Origin: Desulfitobacterium_A nosdiversum
GTDB taxonomy: Bacteria > Bacillota > Desulfitobacteriia > Desulfitobacteriales > Desulfitobacteriaceae
NCBI RefSeq assembly: GCF_049860565.1
Contig: NZ_CP172056.1
Location: 3,348,001-3,412,000 of the forward strand
Direction of reading: 5' to 3'
DNA length: 64,000 nt
Shown: positions 50,790-58,987 of the stretch, one piece after another
Layout of the letters: each line of letters starts with the position of its first letter
Position numbering within the stretch: position 1 is the stretch's first letter
The notes under the pieces: generated by a model
Told to the model about the DNA's origin: nothing
Database searches by the model: none
What the model saw: only the letters and a program-made list of their open reading frames with translations
Translations under genes and position numbers: made by a program

Positions 50790-51617
50790 TTATTTTTCGT
50801 CTAAAAAGTTATTAACAAGCTGAGCGAATTGGTTTGCCTTTTCTATCTGTGTCCAATGTCCGCAGTGTCCAAAAATATGAAGTTGTGCATTATCAATCAA
50901 ATTGATCAATTTATAAGAGTTTTCAATCGGGATCACTTGATCTTCCCTGCCGTGCACGATTAATGTAGGCTGCTTTATCGTCGGAATTTTATCTTCTAAA
51001 CTTGCCATAGCTTTAACTGAGGTTTGCCTTGGTTCAGGAAACATTGCTGAGAAAGATTCTTGGAAGCCAGGCTCTATACTTGCTTCATATCTCATCTTCG
51101 CTAAGTCATCTGTAGCAATCGCCTTGTTATCGACAAATAGATTGAGCATATTTCTCATGTTTTCTACAGAAGGCTGATACCCCCAAACTGAATCTAATCC
51201 TTTGGTAATTAGGAAATCCACACCCATAGCTCCCATTAAGACAACTTTCCTAATCCGCTCCGGGTGTTGAATGGCTAAAGCAATGGCAAGCGCTCCTCCG
51301 AAAGAATTTCCGACGACATCTGTCTGATCAATACCGAGAGCATCCAATAAATCAAGGGCTTGCTTAGCCCATACATCCATGTTATATTGATCCCCTTCTT
51401 GCCGCTCCGTGTATCCAAAGCCGGCCATATCCGGCGCGATGACTCTTCTATTCGGGGCTAACTGTGGAATAATAAGTCTCCAGTTTGCCCATGCCGAAAC
51501 TCCAGGGCCTGACCCATGAATTAAAAGAACAGGAAAGCCCTCGCCCTGATCATGATAATTGGTTATAAAGTTCCCCGTTTTAATGCTTTTTGAGATTTCC
51601 GGTTTAGTATTTGACAT
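50790..51617 (-). CDS. Alpha/beta hydrolase, 2-hydroxymuconate-semialdehyde hydrolase-like (XylF/TodF/DmpD)
   Basis: A 275-residue C-C bond hydrolase of the meta-cleavage pathway, splitting the ring-fission product to 2-hydroxypentadienoate plus a carboxylic acid. Oxyanion region HGSGPGVSAWANW, nucleophile GNSFGG (Ser), VHGREDQVIP (Asp) and GHCGHW (His) form the triad. It belongs to the group with tight neighbours in the operon order: hydrolase, hydratase, dehydrogenase, aldolase. Confidence 0.93.
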   Translation of the reverse strand: MSNTKPEISKSIKTGNFITNYHDQGEGFPVLLIHGSGPGVSAWANWRLIIPQLAPNRRVIAPDMAGFGYTERQEGDQYNMDVWAKQALDLLDALGIDQTDVVGNSFGGALAIALAIQHPERIRKVVLMGAMGVDFLITKGLDSVWGYQPSVENMRNMLNLFVDNKAIATDDLAKMRYEASIEPGFQESFSAMFPEPRQTSVKAMASLEDKIPTIKQPTLIVHGREDQVIPIENSYKLINLIDNAQLHIFGHCGHWTQIEKANQFAQLVNNFLDEK

Positions 51618-51748
51618 TTAAAATCCTCCCTTAATATATAAATTTCTAGAATACACAAAGTTAAATATGAAAACATTCGCAATTTGTTTAGCATAGTCGA
51701 ATTATGTTCTCGTATATCTTTGCAAAAAATGGGCAAATACAATTGCCC

Positions 51749-52513
51749 TTAACCTCGATAGCCAATTTTCTGAGATATTTCCATTGTCGCCTTTTTTAAG
51801 AGAACCTTTGTCAACTCTATCTTTTCATCAGTCATTCTTATTGACGGGCCTGAAACACTGATTGCATAATTGGCTTTTCCCGCATAATCAAAGATTGGAG
51901 CGGCAACACAAGTTAAACCGATATCTTTTTCTTCAAAATCAAAAGCAAAACCGCTTTCTTTGACCTTTTCCAGTTCTTTCAAGAGTTTTTGCTTTTCAGT
52001 AATTGTTGTCGGGGTAAACCCTTCCCATTTTTCAGGAAGAATTTGATTCAACTTTTTTTCATCTAAATATGCCAACATAGCCTTACCCACACCTGTACAG
52101 TATGCTGGATTTCTTGCACCTCGGGCAGATGAAATCCTCATCGATTGCGTAGATTCCACTTTATCAATATAGATCACTTCAAGATCATCCAAGCGTCCTA
52201 AGTGAACTGTTTCTTCCACTTGATTGCATAGATAAACGATAAATGGTCTTGCAATACCAATGATGTCAATGGAACTGGCAACTAAGTCTCCTAACCTCAT
52301 TAAATATATGCCCAGTCTGTACCGTTGAGTATCCTCGTCTTGATCAATCAGTCCATGATATTTAAGGGTATTAATTAAGCCGTGAACCGTACTTTTATTC
52401 AGTCCTAGTTCATCCGCTATTTCTGTCAGCTTTAATTCCGGTCTTTTTTCCGTAAAACATTTTAAGATTTGAACGACCCGATCCACTGATTGAACTCTTC
52501 CTGTCTTATCCAT
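51749..52513 (-). CDS. IclR-family transcriptional regulator
   Basis: A 254-residue IclR regulator: an N-terminal winged helix (RPELKLTEIADELGLNKSTV, residues 15-60) and a C-terminal GAF-like effector domain with GRLDDLEVIYIDKVES and GLTCVAAPIFD. It lies between the dioxygenase and the hydrolase gene, same direction, and is the probable regulator of the meta-cleavage genes. IclR proteins often sense aromatic acids or pathway intermediates, but the effector here is unknown. Confidence 0.92.
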   Translation of the reverse strand: MDKTGRVQSVDRVVQILKCFTEKRPELKLTEIADELGLNKSTVHGLINTLKYHGLIDQDEDTQRYRLGIYLMRLGDLVASSIDIIGIARPFIVYLCNQVEETVHLGRLDDLEVIYIDKVESTQSMRISSARGARNPAYCTGVGKAMLAYLDEKKLNQILPEKWEGFTPTTITEKQKLLKELEKVKESGFAFDFEEKDIGLTCVAAPIFDYAGKANYAISVSGPSIRMTDEKIELTKVLLKKATMEISQKIGYRG

Positions 52514-52689
52514 AATATACCTCTTTGTTTTAGTTAAATCATAAGCCAGGATTTTATAAAAGTAAAGAGTCTGCGCCCAGTTATTTTGGTATTGCTGAAC
52601 TATATTTATCTATATGATACACTTTGAACTTAAATTACTTTTTTCTCAACCTTAATGTCAAGTAAACTTGTGATCTATGTCTGAGTGAA

Positions 52690-52734
52690 AGCGAAAGGAC
52701 TGAGTCAATCGCGTGTTCTCAATTCCTTTTCGCT
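52690..52734 (-). terminator. Hairpin terminator downstream of the dioxygenase gene
   Basis: AGCGAAAGGACTGAG (52690-52704) pairs with CTCAATTCCTTTTCGCT (52718-52734) with one bulge. The T tract is short, so termination of the ferredoxin-dioxygenase message is likely but not certain; the IclR gene may be partly read through. Confidence 0.6.
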
Positions 52735-52784
52735 TCGCGGTTTTACAGTTTATCCAATTAAATACACGGAATAGTTCACTTGTA

Positions 52785-53714
52785 TCAGGTTACGACATTG
52801 AGGAAACGCTCATTCAGAGCTCTTGTATAGTAGAAAACGCCTTTTCCAACATGATCAAAATCCCAGACTCTCAGCGGCATGTCGGGGAAATGAGCATAGC
52901 CCCCAGCATATACTTCATTTCTATTTCCTGATGGATCAAAGAAATATATCGTTTGTCCGCGCGTAACGCCATGTCTCATCGGACCGGCATCTAATGCGAT
53001 ATCATGAATCGAAATCAAGTCTGCAGCATGCCCAATTTCCGTCCAAGATTCAAGTTTAAACCCAATGTGATGCAGCTTGCCAGGTTGCTCATGCTCTAGC
53101 AAGGCAATATCGTGCGCCTTATTGTTGCACGTTAACCATGTCGCCAAATCCGATTCTCCGTCTGGTCCTTTAACAACTTCTACCTTACTCATTCCGACGA
53201 CTTCAGTTAAATATTGAGCAGCCAGCTTCGTATTCGGTCCATAAAGCAAGGCATGGTCAAAATTTAAAACCCCCATGCCATGAGGTTCTTTTTGCCAGAT
53301 ATCAGGATTTTTGACTCCGGGATGATCTTCAGCTATCGCAACTTCAGCATATAAGTCCAGGCGATGCCCGGTGGGCAAGCTCACTGCTAGGCGACGACCA
53401 AATCCAGGCTGATCGCTGTTGGCGGGGATACTCTCATATTTTAGGCCAAATTCTTTTGTCTTTTGTTCAAGCTCAGTTAAAAACGCATCATTTTCAACTT
53501 TTAATCCTATCAGATCCATACCCGCTTCATGGGCTTGCCTTAAGACTATAGAGTGATGATCAAATTCATCATAGGCCTTTAGGAGCACTCTGCCATCACT
53601 TGTACGACATACTTCATCCAAACCTAGTCTTTCTGTGTAATGAATGACCGCCTTTTCCAAGTCTAATACCCGAATTTGTACCAACCCCGCGCGCAACGTA
53701 CCTCTGATTGTCAT
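52785..53714 (-). CDS. Catechol 2,3-dioxygenase (extradiol, XylE/DmpB-like)
   Basis: A 309-residue two-domain vicinal-oxygen-chelate dioxygenase that cleaves catechols next to the hydroxyl pair using O2 and Fe(II). The iron ligands of the family are all present: His154 in NFDHALLYG, His215/216 in KLHHIGF, and Glu267 in NRNEVYAGG; the acid/base Tyr is in TIYFFDP (Tyr257) and His248 is kept (MRHGV). AAGGAGG precedes the ATG. The gene starts 70 bp after a XylT-like ferredoxin. All active residues are intact, so it is probably functional. Confidence 0.95.
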   Translation of the reverse strand: MTIRGTLRAGLVQIRVLDLEKAVIHYTERLGLDEVCRTSDGRVLLKAYDEFDHHSIVLRQAHEAGMDLIGLKVENDAFLTELEQKTKEFGLKYESIPANSDQPGFGRRLAVSLPTGHRLDLYAEVAIAEDHPGVKNPDIWQKEPHGMGVLNFDHALLYGPNTKLAAQYLTEVVGMSKVEVVKGPDGESDLATWLTCNNKAHDIALLEHEQPGKLHHIGFKLESWTEIGHAADLISIHDIALDAGPMRHGVTRGQTIYFFDPSGNRNEVYAGGYAHFPDMPLRVWDFDHVGKGVFYYTRALNERFLNVVT

Positions 53715-53784
53715 CGCTTTTCCTCCTTAAATATTCAATAATATATTGTTAAGAATTAGTACGCCCCTTCTCTCTTACAGCAAT

Positions 53785-54072
53785 TTATTGCTTATTTTGG
53801 ATAGCTGTACTAATTTTAACATTCCCCTTAGGCCTAACACGGCAGGCTAATACTATTCCATCATTTTCTTCATTTAGAGTGACATGGGTACGACTCATTT
53901 TTTCTTTCTCAACTTCTCCTTCAATGATTTTTACTTTGCATATTCCACATCCGCCGCCGCGGCATCCTATTGGAAACATGGCTACCCCTGCACGTTCCAT
54001 TCCGGCAAGCAATGTCTCTGCCTCTTTGCAAATAAAGGATTTTTCTGAGTCTACTTGCTCCACTCTATGCAT
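53785..54072 (-). CDS. [2Fe-2S] ferredoxin, XylT-like
   Basis: A 95-residue plant-type [2Fe-2S] ferredoxin with cluster cysteines at Cys37, Cys42 and Cys45 (CRGGGCGIC) and Cys77 (LACRV). Its position immediately before a catechol 2,3-dioxygenase matches XylT-type ferredoxins, which reduce oxidised Fe(III) in the dioxygenase and rescue it from inactivation. AGGAGGG precedes the ATG. It begins the ferredoxin-dioxygenase unit. Confidence 0.92.
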   Translation of the reverse strand: MHRVEQVDSEKSFICKEAETLLAGMERAGVAMFPIGCRGGGCGICKVKIIEGEVEKEKMSRTHVTLNEENDGIVLACRVRPKGNVKISTAIQNKQ

Positions 54073-54363
54073 ATAGTTTTAAGCCCTCCTAACTATCCTT
54101 TTTTTAAATTAACAGCATTAGCATTCTGCATTTCTATCCTTAATTCATTATAAAAATGTGATTCAATTGAGATAGTTAACATGTTCATTATTATCGAACT
54201 CAGTTTTCTTTTATGATCACATAATATCATGTAATTATTGATTAGTAAATATTTTATTTTTAATTTTCTGAAATATTTTTCTAATCAGTTAATTATTGAG
54301 CTGTACAATCTGATCCGCTTTCCAAAAACATGGATTCATGCATAACGCAACTAAATTTACGCG
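54073..54363 (-). promoter_or_regulatory. AT-rich promoter region of the meta-cleavage genes
   Basis: No gene is seen in this 290-bp gap. An inverted repeat (AATTATTGATTAG at 54233-54245 with CTAATCAGTTAATT at 54281-54294) is a candidate operator for the IclR regulator. ACATAATATCATGT (54220-54233) is a second palindrome-like site. Confidence 0.4.
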
Positions 54364-54393
54364 AAAAACCGCCACATTTTAGTGACGGTTTTT
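54364..54393 (-). terminator. Terminator of the Acg-like gene
   Basis: AAAAACCGCCAC (54364-54375) with GTGACGGTTTTT (54382-54393); a T run follows on the minus strand. Confidence 0.8.
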
Positions 54394-54403
54394 AGTATCC
54401 TTA

Positions 54404-55606
54404 TTAATCTTTTTCAATTAAATCCATGACGTCTCGTCGCATACTCAGTGGAACTTCTTTGGTAGGCTTGCCCACACGAAAGAGCATTTGAATGGTCCCT
54501 CCATTTGAAGCATAGTCGTGGTGGATACCGTTGTACAGCTGTTTCATTTCCGGATATTCCTCTAGCACCTGGCTCAGTGGCTGCATTGCTAACCCCAAGC
54601 TATGAGCGTTCAAAATCAATCTGCTATAGAGCATCCCGCTTCTGACCTGACTGGAGCGACTGTTATCCTTGGTTATAATCATGGCATAGGCAGGTGTGTT
54701 ATCCGCAGAAATTTGTGTAGACTTAATAAAGAGATCAGATGCACTTTTCCCGCTGTTCATCGAAGGGAAAAGCGTCAATAACCCCTGCAGAACATGCTGC
54801 ATAACTCCGGAAGTTCCCTGCCCTTCGACAGAAAAACCGTAACGGTATTTATTTTTCTGATATTCATTAGGTCTGAAGATGACTTCCGATTCCTTCATGA
54901 CACGACCAACACCCGCTTCAACAATTGCCCCATTGATAACATAGTTTCTTAATTTATCTTTATCGTTTTGGTCCTGATAAATTTTTATCGTCATATCTTT
55001 CTCCGTATTAATCATTTCTAAAGCATTAATTTGCTCAGCCGTTAACGGAGTCGCCTGGTATTCAGTCCTATTCGTGTCCGGCAAAAACATGTAATTGTAA
55101 AGCGCGTTGATTTTGGTTTTTTTAGTTTCCGCCAGTGTAACTTTTGCCACAGGTTTTGTTTTCATGCTCTCCACAAGATTTTGTTCATCATAATTACCTT
55201 CAGGGAATAATTCCACCGTTGTTCCATACCCTAATTGATCGCCGGCTGTCACTGCATATTCCAGAAAGGCACCTTGAGTAACCATCATTTGTCGTGACTC
55301 TGGATCGACCTCTTTTGTTAAGCGCTCACTGTCAGCATATAAGTAGAACACCTTAGCATCCTTCTTATCCAGCCGAATTTTCCAGGGCTGCATGTTATGC
55401 CCGTTTGCAGCTAAGAGACCGTGAGCTGCTAGACGAATTCTTGGATCATCAAATTTTTGGGAATAATCTTTTTGCCAGGGTTCCCCATACTTTGGCGTCA
55501 CAAAAATTCCGCTTATCATTAATAGCGACGCAAAAGCTAAAATTAAAATAACACCAATACCGGAAAGGATACTAGCCATCGTTCTTCTCACCGCTTTCTT
55601 ATTCAT
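54404..55606 (-). CDS. Acg-family FMN-binding nitroreductase-like oxidoreductase, membrane-anchored
   Basis: A 400-residue protein. An N-terminal span (ILSGIGVILILAFASLLMISGIF) anchors it, and the rest is a nitroreductase-fold domain of the Acg type: AAHGLLAANGHNMQPWKI near the N terminus for FMN binding and the MLYSRLILNAHSLGLAMQPL helix near 310. The TetR gene upstream overlaps the start as TGATG, so both are in one operon. The substrate is unknown; relatives respond to redox stress or bind FMN without catalysis. Confidence 0.82.
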   Translation of the reverse strand: MNKKAVRRTMASILSGIGVILILAFASLLMISGIFVTPKYGEPWQKDYSQKFDDPRIRLAAHGLLAANGHNMQPWKIRLDKKDAKVFYLYADSERLTKEVDPESRQMMVTQGAFLEYAVTAGDQLGYGTTVELFPEGNYDEQNLVESMKTKPVAKVTLAETKKTKINALYNYMFLPDTNRTEYQATPLTAEQINALEMINTEKDMTIKIYQDQNDKDKLRNYVINGAIVEAGVGRVMKESEVIFRPNEYQKNKYRYGFSVEGQGTSGVMQHVLQGLLTLFPSMNSGKSASDLFIKSTQISADNTPAYAMIITKDNSRSSQVRSGMLYSRLILNAHSLGLAMQPLSQVLEEYPEMKQLYNGIHHDYASNGGTIQMLFRVGKPTKEVPLSMRRDVMDLIEKD

Positions 55607-56280
55607 CACAAATTCCCCCCGTTTTCACTTTGTATAGACCGGATGATGAGCTGAAAAGCTGCTGACACTAATTCTTCCGATGTTACCCTATGAAAGTTCC
55701 GAATATATTTTTCTTTCTTCTTAGCCGTACTGAACACCCCGACAATGCAGGACCATAAAACAAGAGCTGTTTTTACAACATTTAAATCACTGCGAAACGT
55801 ACCCTCAGCAATTCCAATTTGCAGTGTCCGAGTCAAATGTTCGAATATCTCCTCTCCTAAGGCATAACACTCTTCTCGTGCTTCATCAGGGACTCCATTT
55901 TGAAAATCCAGTTCACCGTTTTCATACTCCATAATCGCTGTAAAATATTCGGGATAATCACCATTAAACCTATACAGCGTTGCAACCATTTGTTTCATCT
56001 TCTCAATTGCATTGCCTGCCTGTTCCGTGTGCAAAGCATCTTTCAACATTTCTATTAACAGCTTATAGCCTCTAATCATGATTTCGAAATAGATTTGCTC
56101 TTTACTGTTAAAATAGACATATATCGTTCTCTTGCTAAACTCAGCCTCTTTAGCCACATCATCCATTGTGGCTAAATCATAACCCTTTGTAAAAAAGACT
56201 CTTTCGGCCGCATCAATGATATCCCTCCTTCGTATTTCTTTTTCCTTTTCTTTACGCTCGTTTGTTCCCAAAAAACGCAC
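55606..56280 (-). CDS. TetR/AcrR-family regulator
   Basis: A 224-residue TetR-type repressor. The helix-turn-helix (AAERVFFTKGYDLATMDDVAKEA, KRTIYVYFNSKEQIY) fills residues 20-67, followed by a helical ligand domain. Translation starts at GTG. A 43-bp perfect palindrome directly upstream is its likely operator, so it autoregulates its own operon with the Acg-like gene. The ligand is unknown. Confidence 0.93.
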   Translation of the reverse strand: MRFLGTNERKEKEKEIRRRDIIDAAERVFFTKGYDLATMDDVAKEAEFSKRTIYVYFNSKEQIYFEIMIRGYKLLIEMLKDALHTEQAGNAIEKMKQMVATLYRFNGDYPEYFTAIMEYENGELDFQNGVPDEAREECYALGEEIFEHLTRTLQIGIAEGTFRSDLNVVKTALVLWSCIVGVFSTAKKKEKYIRNFHRVTSEELVSAAFQLIIRSIQSENGGNL

Positions 56281-56294
56281 CGCCCTAATTCACC

Positions 56295-56337
56295 ATTATG
56301 CAATAAAGTAAACTGTCAGTTTACTTTATTGCATAAT
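56295..56337. promoter_or_regulatory. 43-bp perfect palindromic operator
   Basis: The sequence ATTATGCAATAAAGTAAACTG (56295-56315) repeats in inverse at 56317-56337 around a single central T. It lies 15 bp before the TetR start, and a plus-strand gene starts 125 bp further. Confidence 0.85.
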
Positions 56338-56461
56338 ATAACAAACTTTGTTTTAAGTCAATATATTTATGTTTCTTAACCGCTCTGTTTTACTGCAGAC
56401 TAAAATGAGTCTGGTTAAAACTCGAAAAATAATTTACAATATCGGTTAGGAGTTGAAACAC

Positions 56462-57370
56462 GTGATTAAGTATTATAACCGAAAAAACAAGACATATGAA
56501 ATAGAAAAGGTTGCAGGTGAAAAGGTTTTAGAATGGGCCTATACCTCTCCAATCGGTATGAAGCTTTTGGAAGCCGTTATCAAGAAAAAAATGGCTTCAA
56601 GCCTTTATGGCTGGTATTTGGACAGAGGAATAAGCAAGAAAAAAGTAAATCCATTTATCCGTAACTTTAATATTGATATGTCCATTACGGAAAAGGAGAT
56701 AAAAGATTATTTATCTTTTAATGATTTCTTTTATCGAAAATTAAAGCCCTCCGCGCGCACCATCGCAGCCGATCCCACCTCACTTATCTCTCTGGGAGAT
56801 GGGAGAGTTTTTGCCTATGAGAACATTGACTTGGATCGATTAGTCCAAGTCAAGGGGTTTACGTATAGCCTTCGAGAACTGATTAAGAACGACCCAATCG
56901 CTGAAAAGTATAGTAAAGGTACCTGCCTCATTTTAAGGCTTTGCCCAACAGATTATCACCGCTTTCATTTTATCGACAGCGGAATATGCGAGGCTACGAC
57001 AAAAATAAAAGGAGCTTATTATTCCGTCAATCCGGTTGCCCTTCAAAAGGTTCAAAAGCTTTTTTGTGAAAATAAAAGAGAATGGAGCATTTTCCATTCC
57101 GATCATTTTGGTGATGTCTTATATATCGAGGTCGGCGCGACCTGCGTTGGTTCAATCATTCAAACTTATGCTCCACAGAAGCGAGTTAATCGTGGAGATG
57201 AAAAGGGTTATTTCAAATATGGAGGTTCCACTGTAATCCTTTTTTTCGAACCCAACAAGGTAAAAATTGATGACGATATCGCGGAACAAACACAATTAGG
57301 TTATGAAAGCTATGTTCTCCTTGGAGAAAAAATTGGAGTAAAAAAGGGTGGCCTTAACATGGAAAACTAA
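56462..57370 (+). CDS. psd: Phosphatidylserine decarboxylase
   Basis: A 302-residue phosphatidylserine decarboxylase of the shorter prokaryotic type, making phosphatidylethanolamine. YRKLKPSARTIAADP, LCPTDYHRFHFI, VGATCVGSI and the autocleavage site YGGSTVILFF (the GGST variant of LGST) are visible; the Ser becomes the pyruvoyl group. GTG 56462 has TAGGAG 9 nt upstream and is preferred over TTG 56453. It is a single gene with a terminator overlapping its end (57341-57394). The matching synthase gene is not in the window. Confidence 0.93.
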   Translation: MIKYYNRKNKTYEIEKVAGEKVLEWAYTSPIGMKLLEAVIKKKMASSLYGWYLDRGISKKKVNPFIRNFNIDMSITEKEIKDYLSFNDFFYRKLKPSARTIAADPTSLISLGDGRVFAYENIDLDRLVQVKGFTYSLRELIKNDPIAEKYSKGTCLILRLCPTDYHRFHFIDSGICEATTKIKGAYYSVNPVALQKVQKLFCENKREWSIFHSDHFGDVLYIEVGATCVGSIIQTYAPQKRVNRGDEKGYFKYGGSTVILFFEPNKVKIDDDIAEQTQLGYESYVLLGEKIGVKKGGLNMEN

Positions 57371-57394
57371 TTTCTATGTTAGACCATCCTTTTT
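57341..57394 (+). terminator. Terminator overlapping the end of psd
   Basis: AAAAAGGGTGG...AACAT (57341-57360) pairs with ATGTTAGACC...CCTTTTT (57376-57394); the first arm lies within the last codons of psd. Confidence 0.75.
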
Positions 57395-57470
57395 ATATAA
57401 GTCTTATCATTAAAACGTATTAATTTGGTCCTCATTTTTATAAAATTTATTCTTCCAGTCTATTGCAAAA

Positions 57471-57529
57471 CTAATGACATTAGTTTAATATATAACTAAC
57501 GTCATTAGTAATTATGCTAATTTCATTAG
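57471..57529. promoter_or_regulatory. Triple palindromic operator CTAAY-N3-ATTAG
   Basis: Three 13-bp sites: CTAATGACATTAG (57471), CTAACGTCATTAG (57496) and CTAATTTCATTAG (57517), spaced 25 and 21 bp. They precede the Tat-hydrolase and TetR genes and are the likely targets of that TetR protein. Confidence 0.8.
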
Positions 57530-57555
57530 CATTCTAAAGGAGGTATGATGATTAA

Positions 57556-58398
57556 ATGAATACTGAGGACAATTCCCCGAAAGGACTTTCCCGAAGAGAT
57601 TTTTTTAAAGGCAGTGCCTTCGTCACTGTTGGCCTAGTTTCTGGCGGTTTTCTTGCAAACTATAAAATGCCAGAGTTTTTCACTATGCGCCTTACTCAGG
57701 AAAAAACACTTTATCAATTAACTCTCATGCCTTTAATTTTTCCCGTTAATTGTTATCTTATTGAAGAAGAAAATGGATTAACGTTAATTGACGCGGCACT
57801 ATCTTTTGGATTTAAGGATATTCTGAAAGCCTCAGAAAAAATGGATAAACCTATTACTAAAATTGTTTTAACCCATGCTCATGGAGATCATATCGGTGCC
57901 TTAGATCAGTTGAAGCAGACCTTAAAAGATGTTCCTGTATATGTTTCGCAAAGAGAATCACGCCTGATGTCCGGTGATACAACTCTGGACGCGGATGAAG
58001 ATAATTTACCGGTTAAGGGGAGCGTCCCCAAAAATCTTCTGACTAGAGCTGATGTTTTAGTGAAGGATGGTGATCAAATAGGTTCACTTTTGGTTGTATC
58101 AGCGCCAGGGCATACTCCAGGTTCTACTGCTTATTTAGATACGCGAAATAATATTTTGATCGTTGGCGATGCCTTTCAAGTTCGAGGAGGGCTTGCTGTC
58201 GCAGGACAAATACGGCCTTTATTTCCATTCCCTGCATTAGCGACTTGGAATAAAAAAGCAGCACTGGAAAGTGCCCATAAATTAAGAAACCTTGACCCAT
58301 CCGTTCTGGCAACAGGACATGGAAATATATTAGTAAATCCTCTTAAGGCAATGGATGAGGTAATAGCTCAAGCAGAAAACGCTTTAAAATCTAAATAG
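57556..58398 (+). CDS. Tat-exported MBL-fold metallo-hydrolase
   Basis: A 280-residue metallo-beta-lactamase-fold protein with an N-terminal twin-arginine signal (LSRRDFFKGSAFVTVGLVSG). THAHGDHIGAL near residue 112 is the metal motif, and APGHTPGS and VGDAF follow, with GHGN near the end. It would act outside the membrane. AGGAGG is 12 nt before the ATG; a four-codon frame MMIK at 57545-57559 ends across the start (ATGA), which may couple translation. It is followed 16 bp later by a TetR gene. Confidence 0.85.
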   Translation: MNTEDNSPKGLSRRDFFKGSAFVTVGLVSGGFLANYKMPEFFTMRLTQEKTLYQLTLMPLIFPVNCYLIEEENGLTLIDAALSFGFKDILKASEKMDKPITKIVLTHAHGDHIGALDQLKQTLKDVPVYVSQRESRLMSGDTTLDADEDNLPVKGSVPKNLLTRADVLVKDGDQIGSLLVVSAPGHTPGSTAYLDTRNNILIVGDAFQVRGGLAVAGQIRPLFPFPALATWNKKAALESAHKLRNLDPSVLATGHGNILVNPLKAMDEVIAQAENALKSK

Positions 58399-58414
58399 AG
58401 AAAGGAATACGAAA

Positions 58415-58987
58415 ATGTCACCAAGAATGGGTTTAGACATGAATACAATTTTACTTGCCGCCGCAGAAATAGCTGATAACCTTGGTGTAGAAGAAGTTAC
58501 ATTAGCCGCGTTAGCGAAGCGACTAAATGTTCGCACCCCATCCTTATACAATCATATTGAAGGGCTTCAAGGTTTAAAGCGTAAACTGACCTTATATGGT
58601 TTACAAATGCTGCGTGAAGATTTATCTAATGCCGCTATTGGAAAATCGGGGGATGACGCGGTGCATGCTTTGGCCGATGCCTATCTTTCCTTTGCCAGAA
58701 GGCATCCCGGTCTTTATACCATAACTCTCAATGTTGCAGATCATAATGACAATGAACTTCAAAAAGCGGCAAGTGACGTTTTAGATATCGTTCTAAAAGT
58801 ATTAAATGCCTTTAATTTGGATGGCGATGCCGCTATCCATGCAACTCGCGGTCTACGGAGTGTCCTGCACGGTTTTTCGTCGCTGGAGCAAAACAATAGT
58901 TTTGGGCTTTCTCAAAAGGTTGATGAAAGTCTGCATTTAACAATCAATGCCTTACTTGCCAGTTTTCACAACGGCTACATGTTCTAA
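58415..58987 (+). CDS. TetR-family regulator (WHG-domain type)
   Basis: A 190-residue TetR-type repressor. LAAAEIADNLGVEEVTLAALA and VRTPSLYNHIEGLQGLKRKL form the N-terminal helix-turn-helix, and RGLRSVLHGFSSLE is typical of the WHG C-terminal domain. It is downstream of the hydrolase and overlaps the convergent K+ channel gene by 36 bp. It probably represses its operon at the three sites upstream of 57556. Confidence 0.93.
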   Translation: MSPRMGLDMNTILLAAAEIADNLGVEEVTLAALAKRLNVRTPSLYNHIEGLQGLKRKLTLYGLQMLREDLSNAAIGKSGDDAVHALADAYLSFARRHPGLYTITLNVADHNDNELQKAASDVLDIVLKVLNAFNLDGDAAIHATRGLRSVLHGFSSLEQNNSFGLSQKVDESLHLTINALLASFHNGYMF

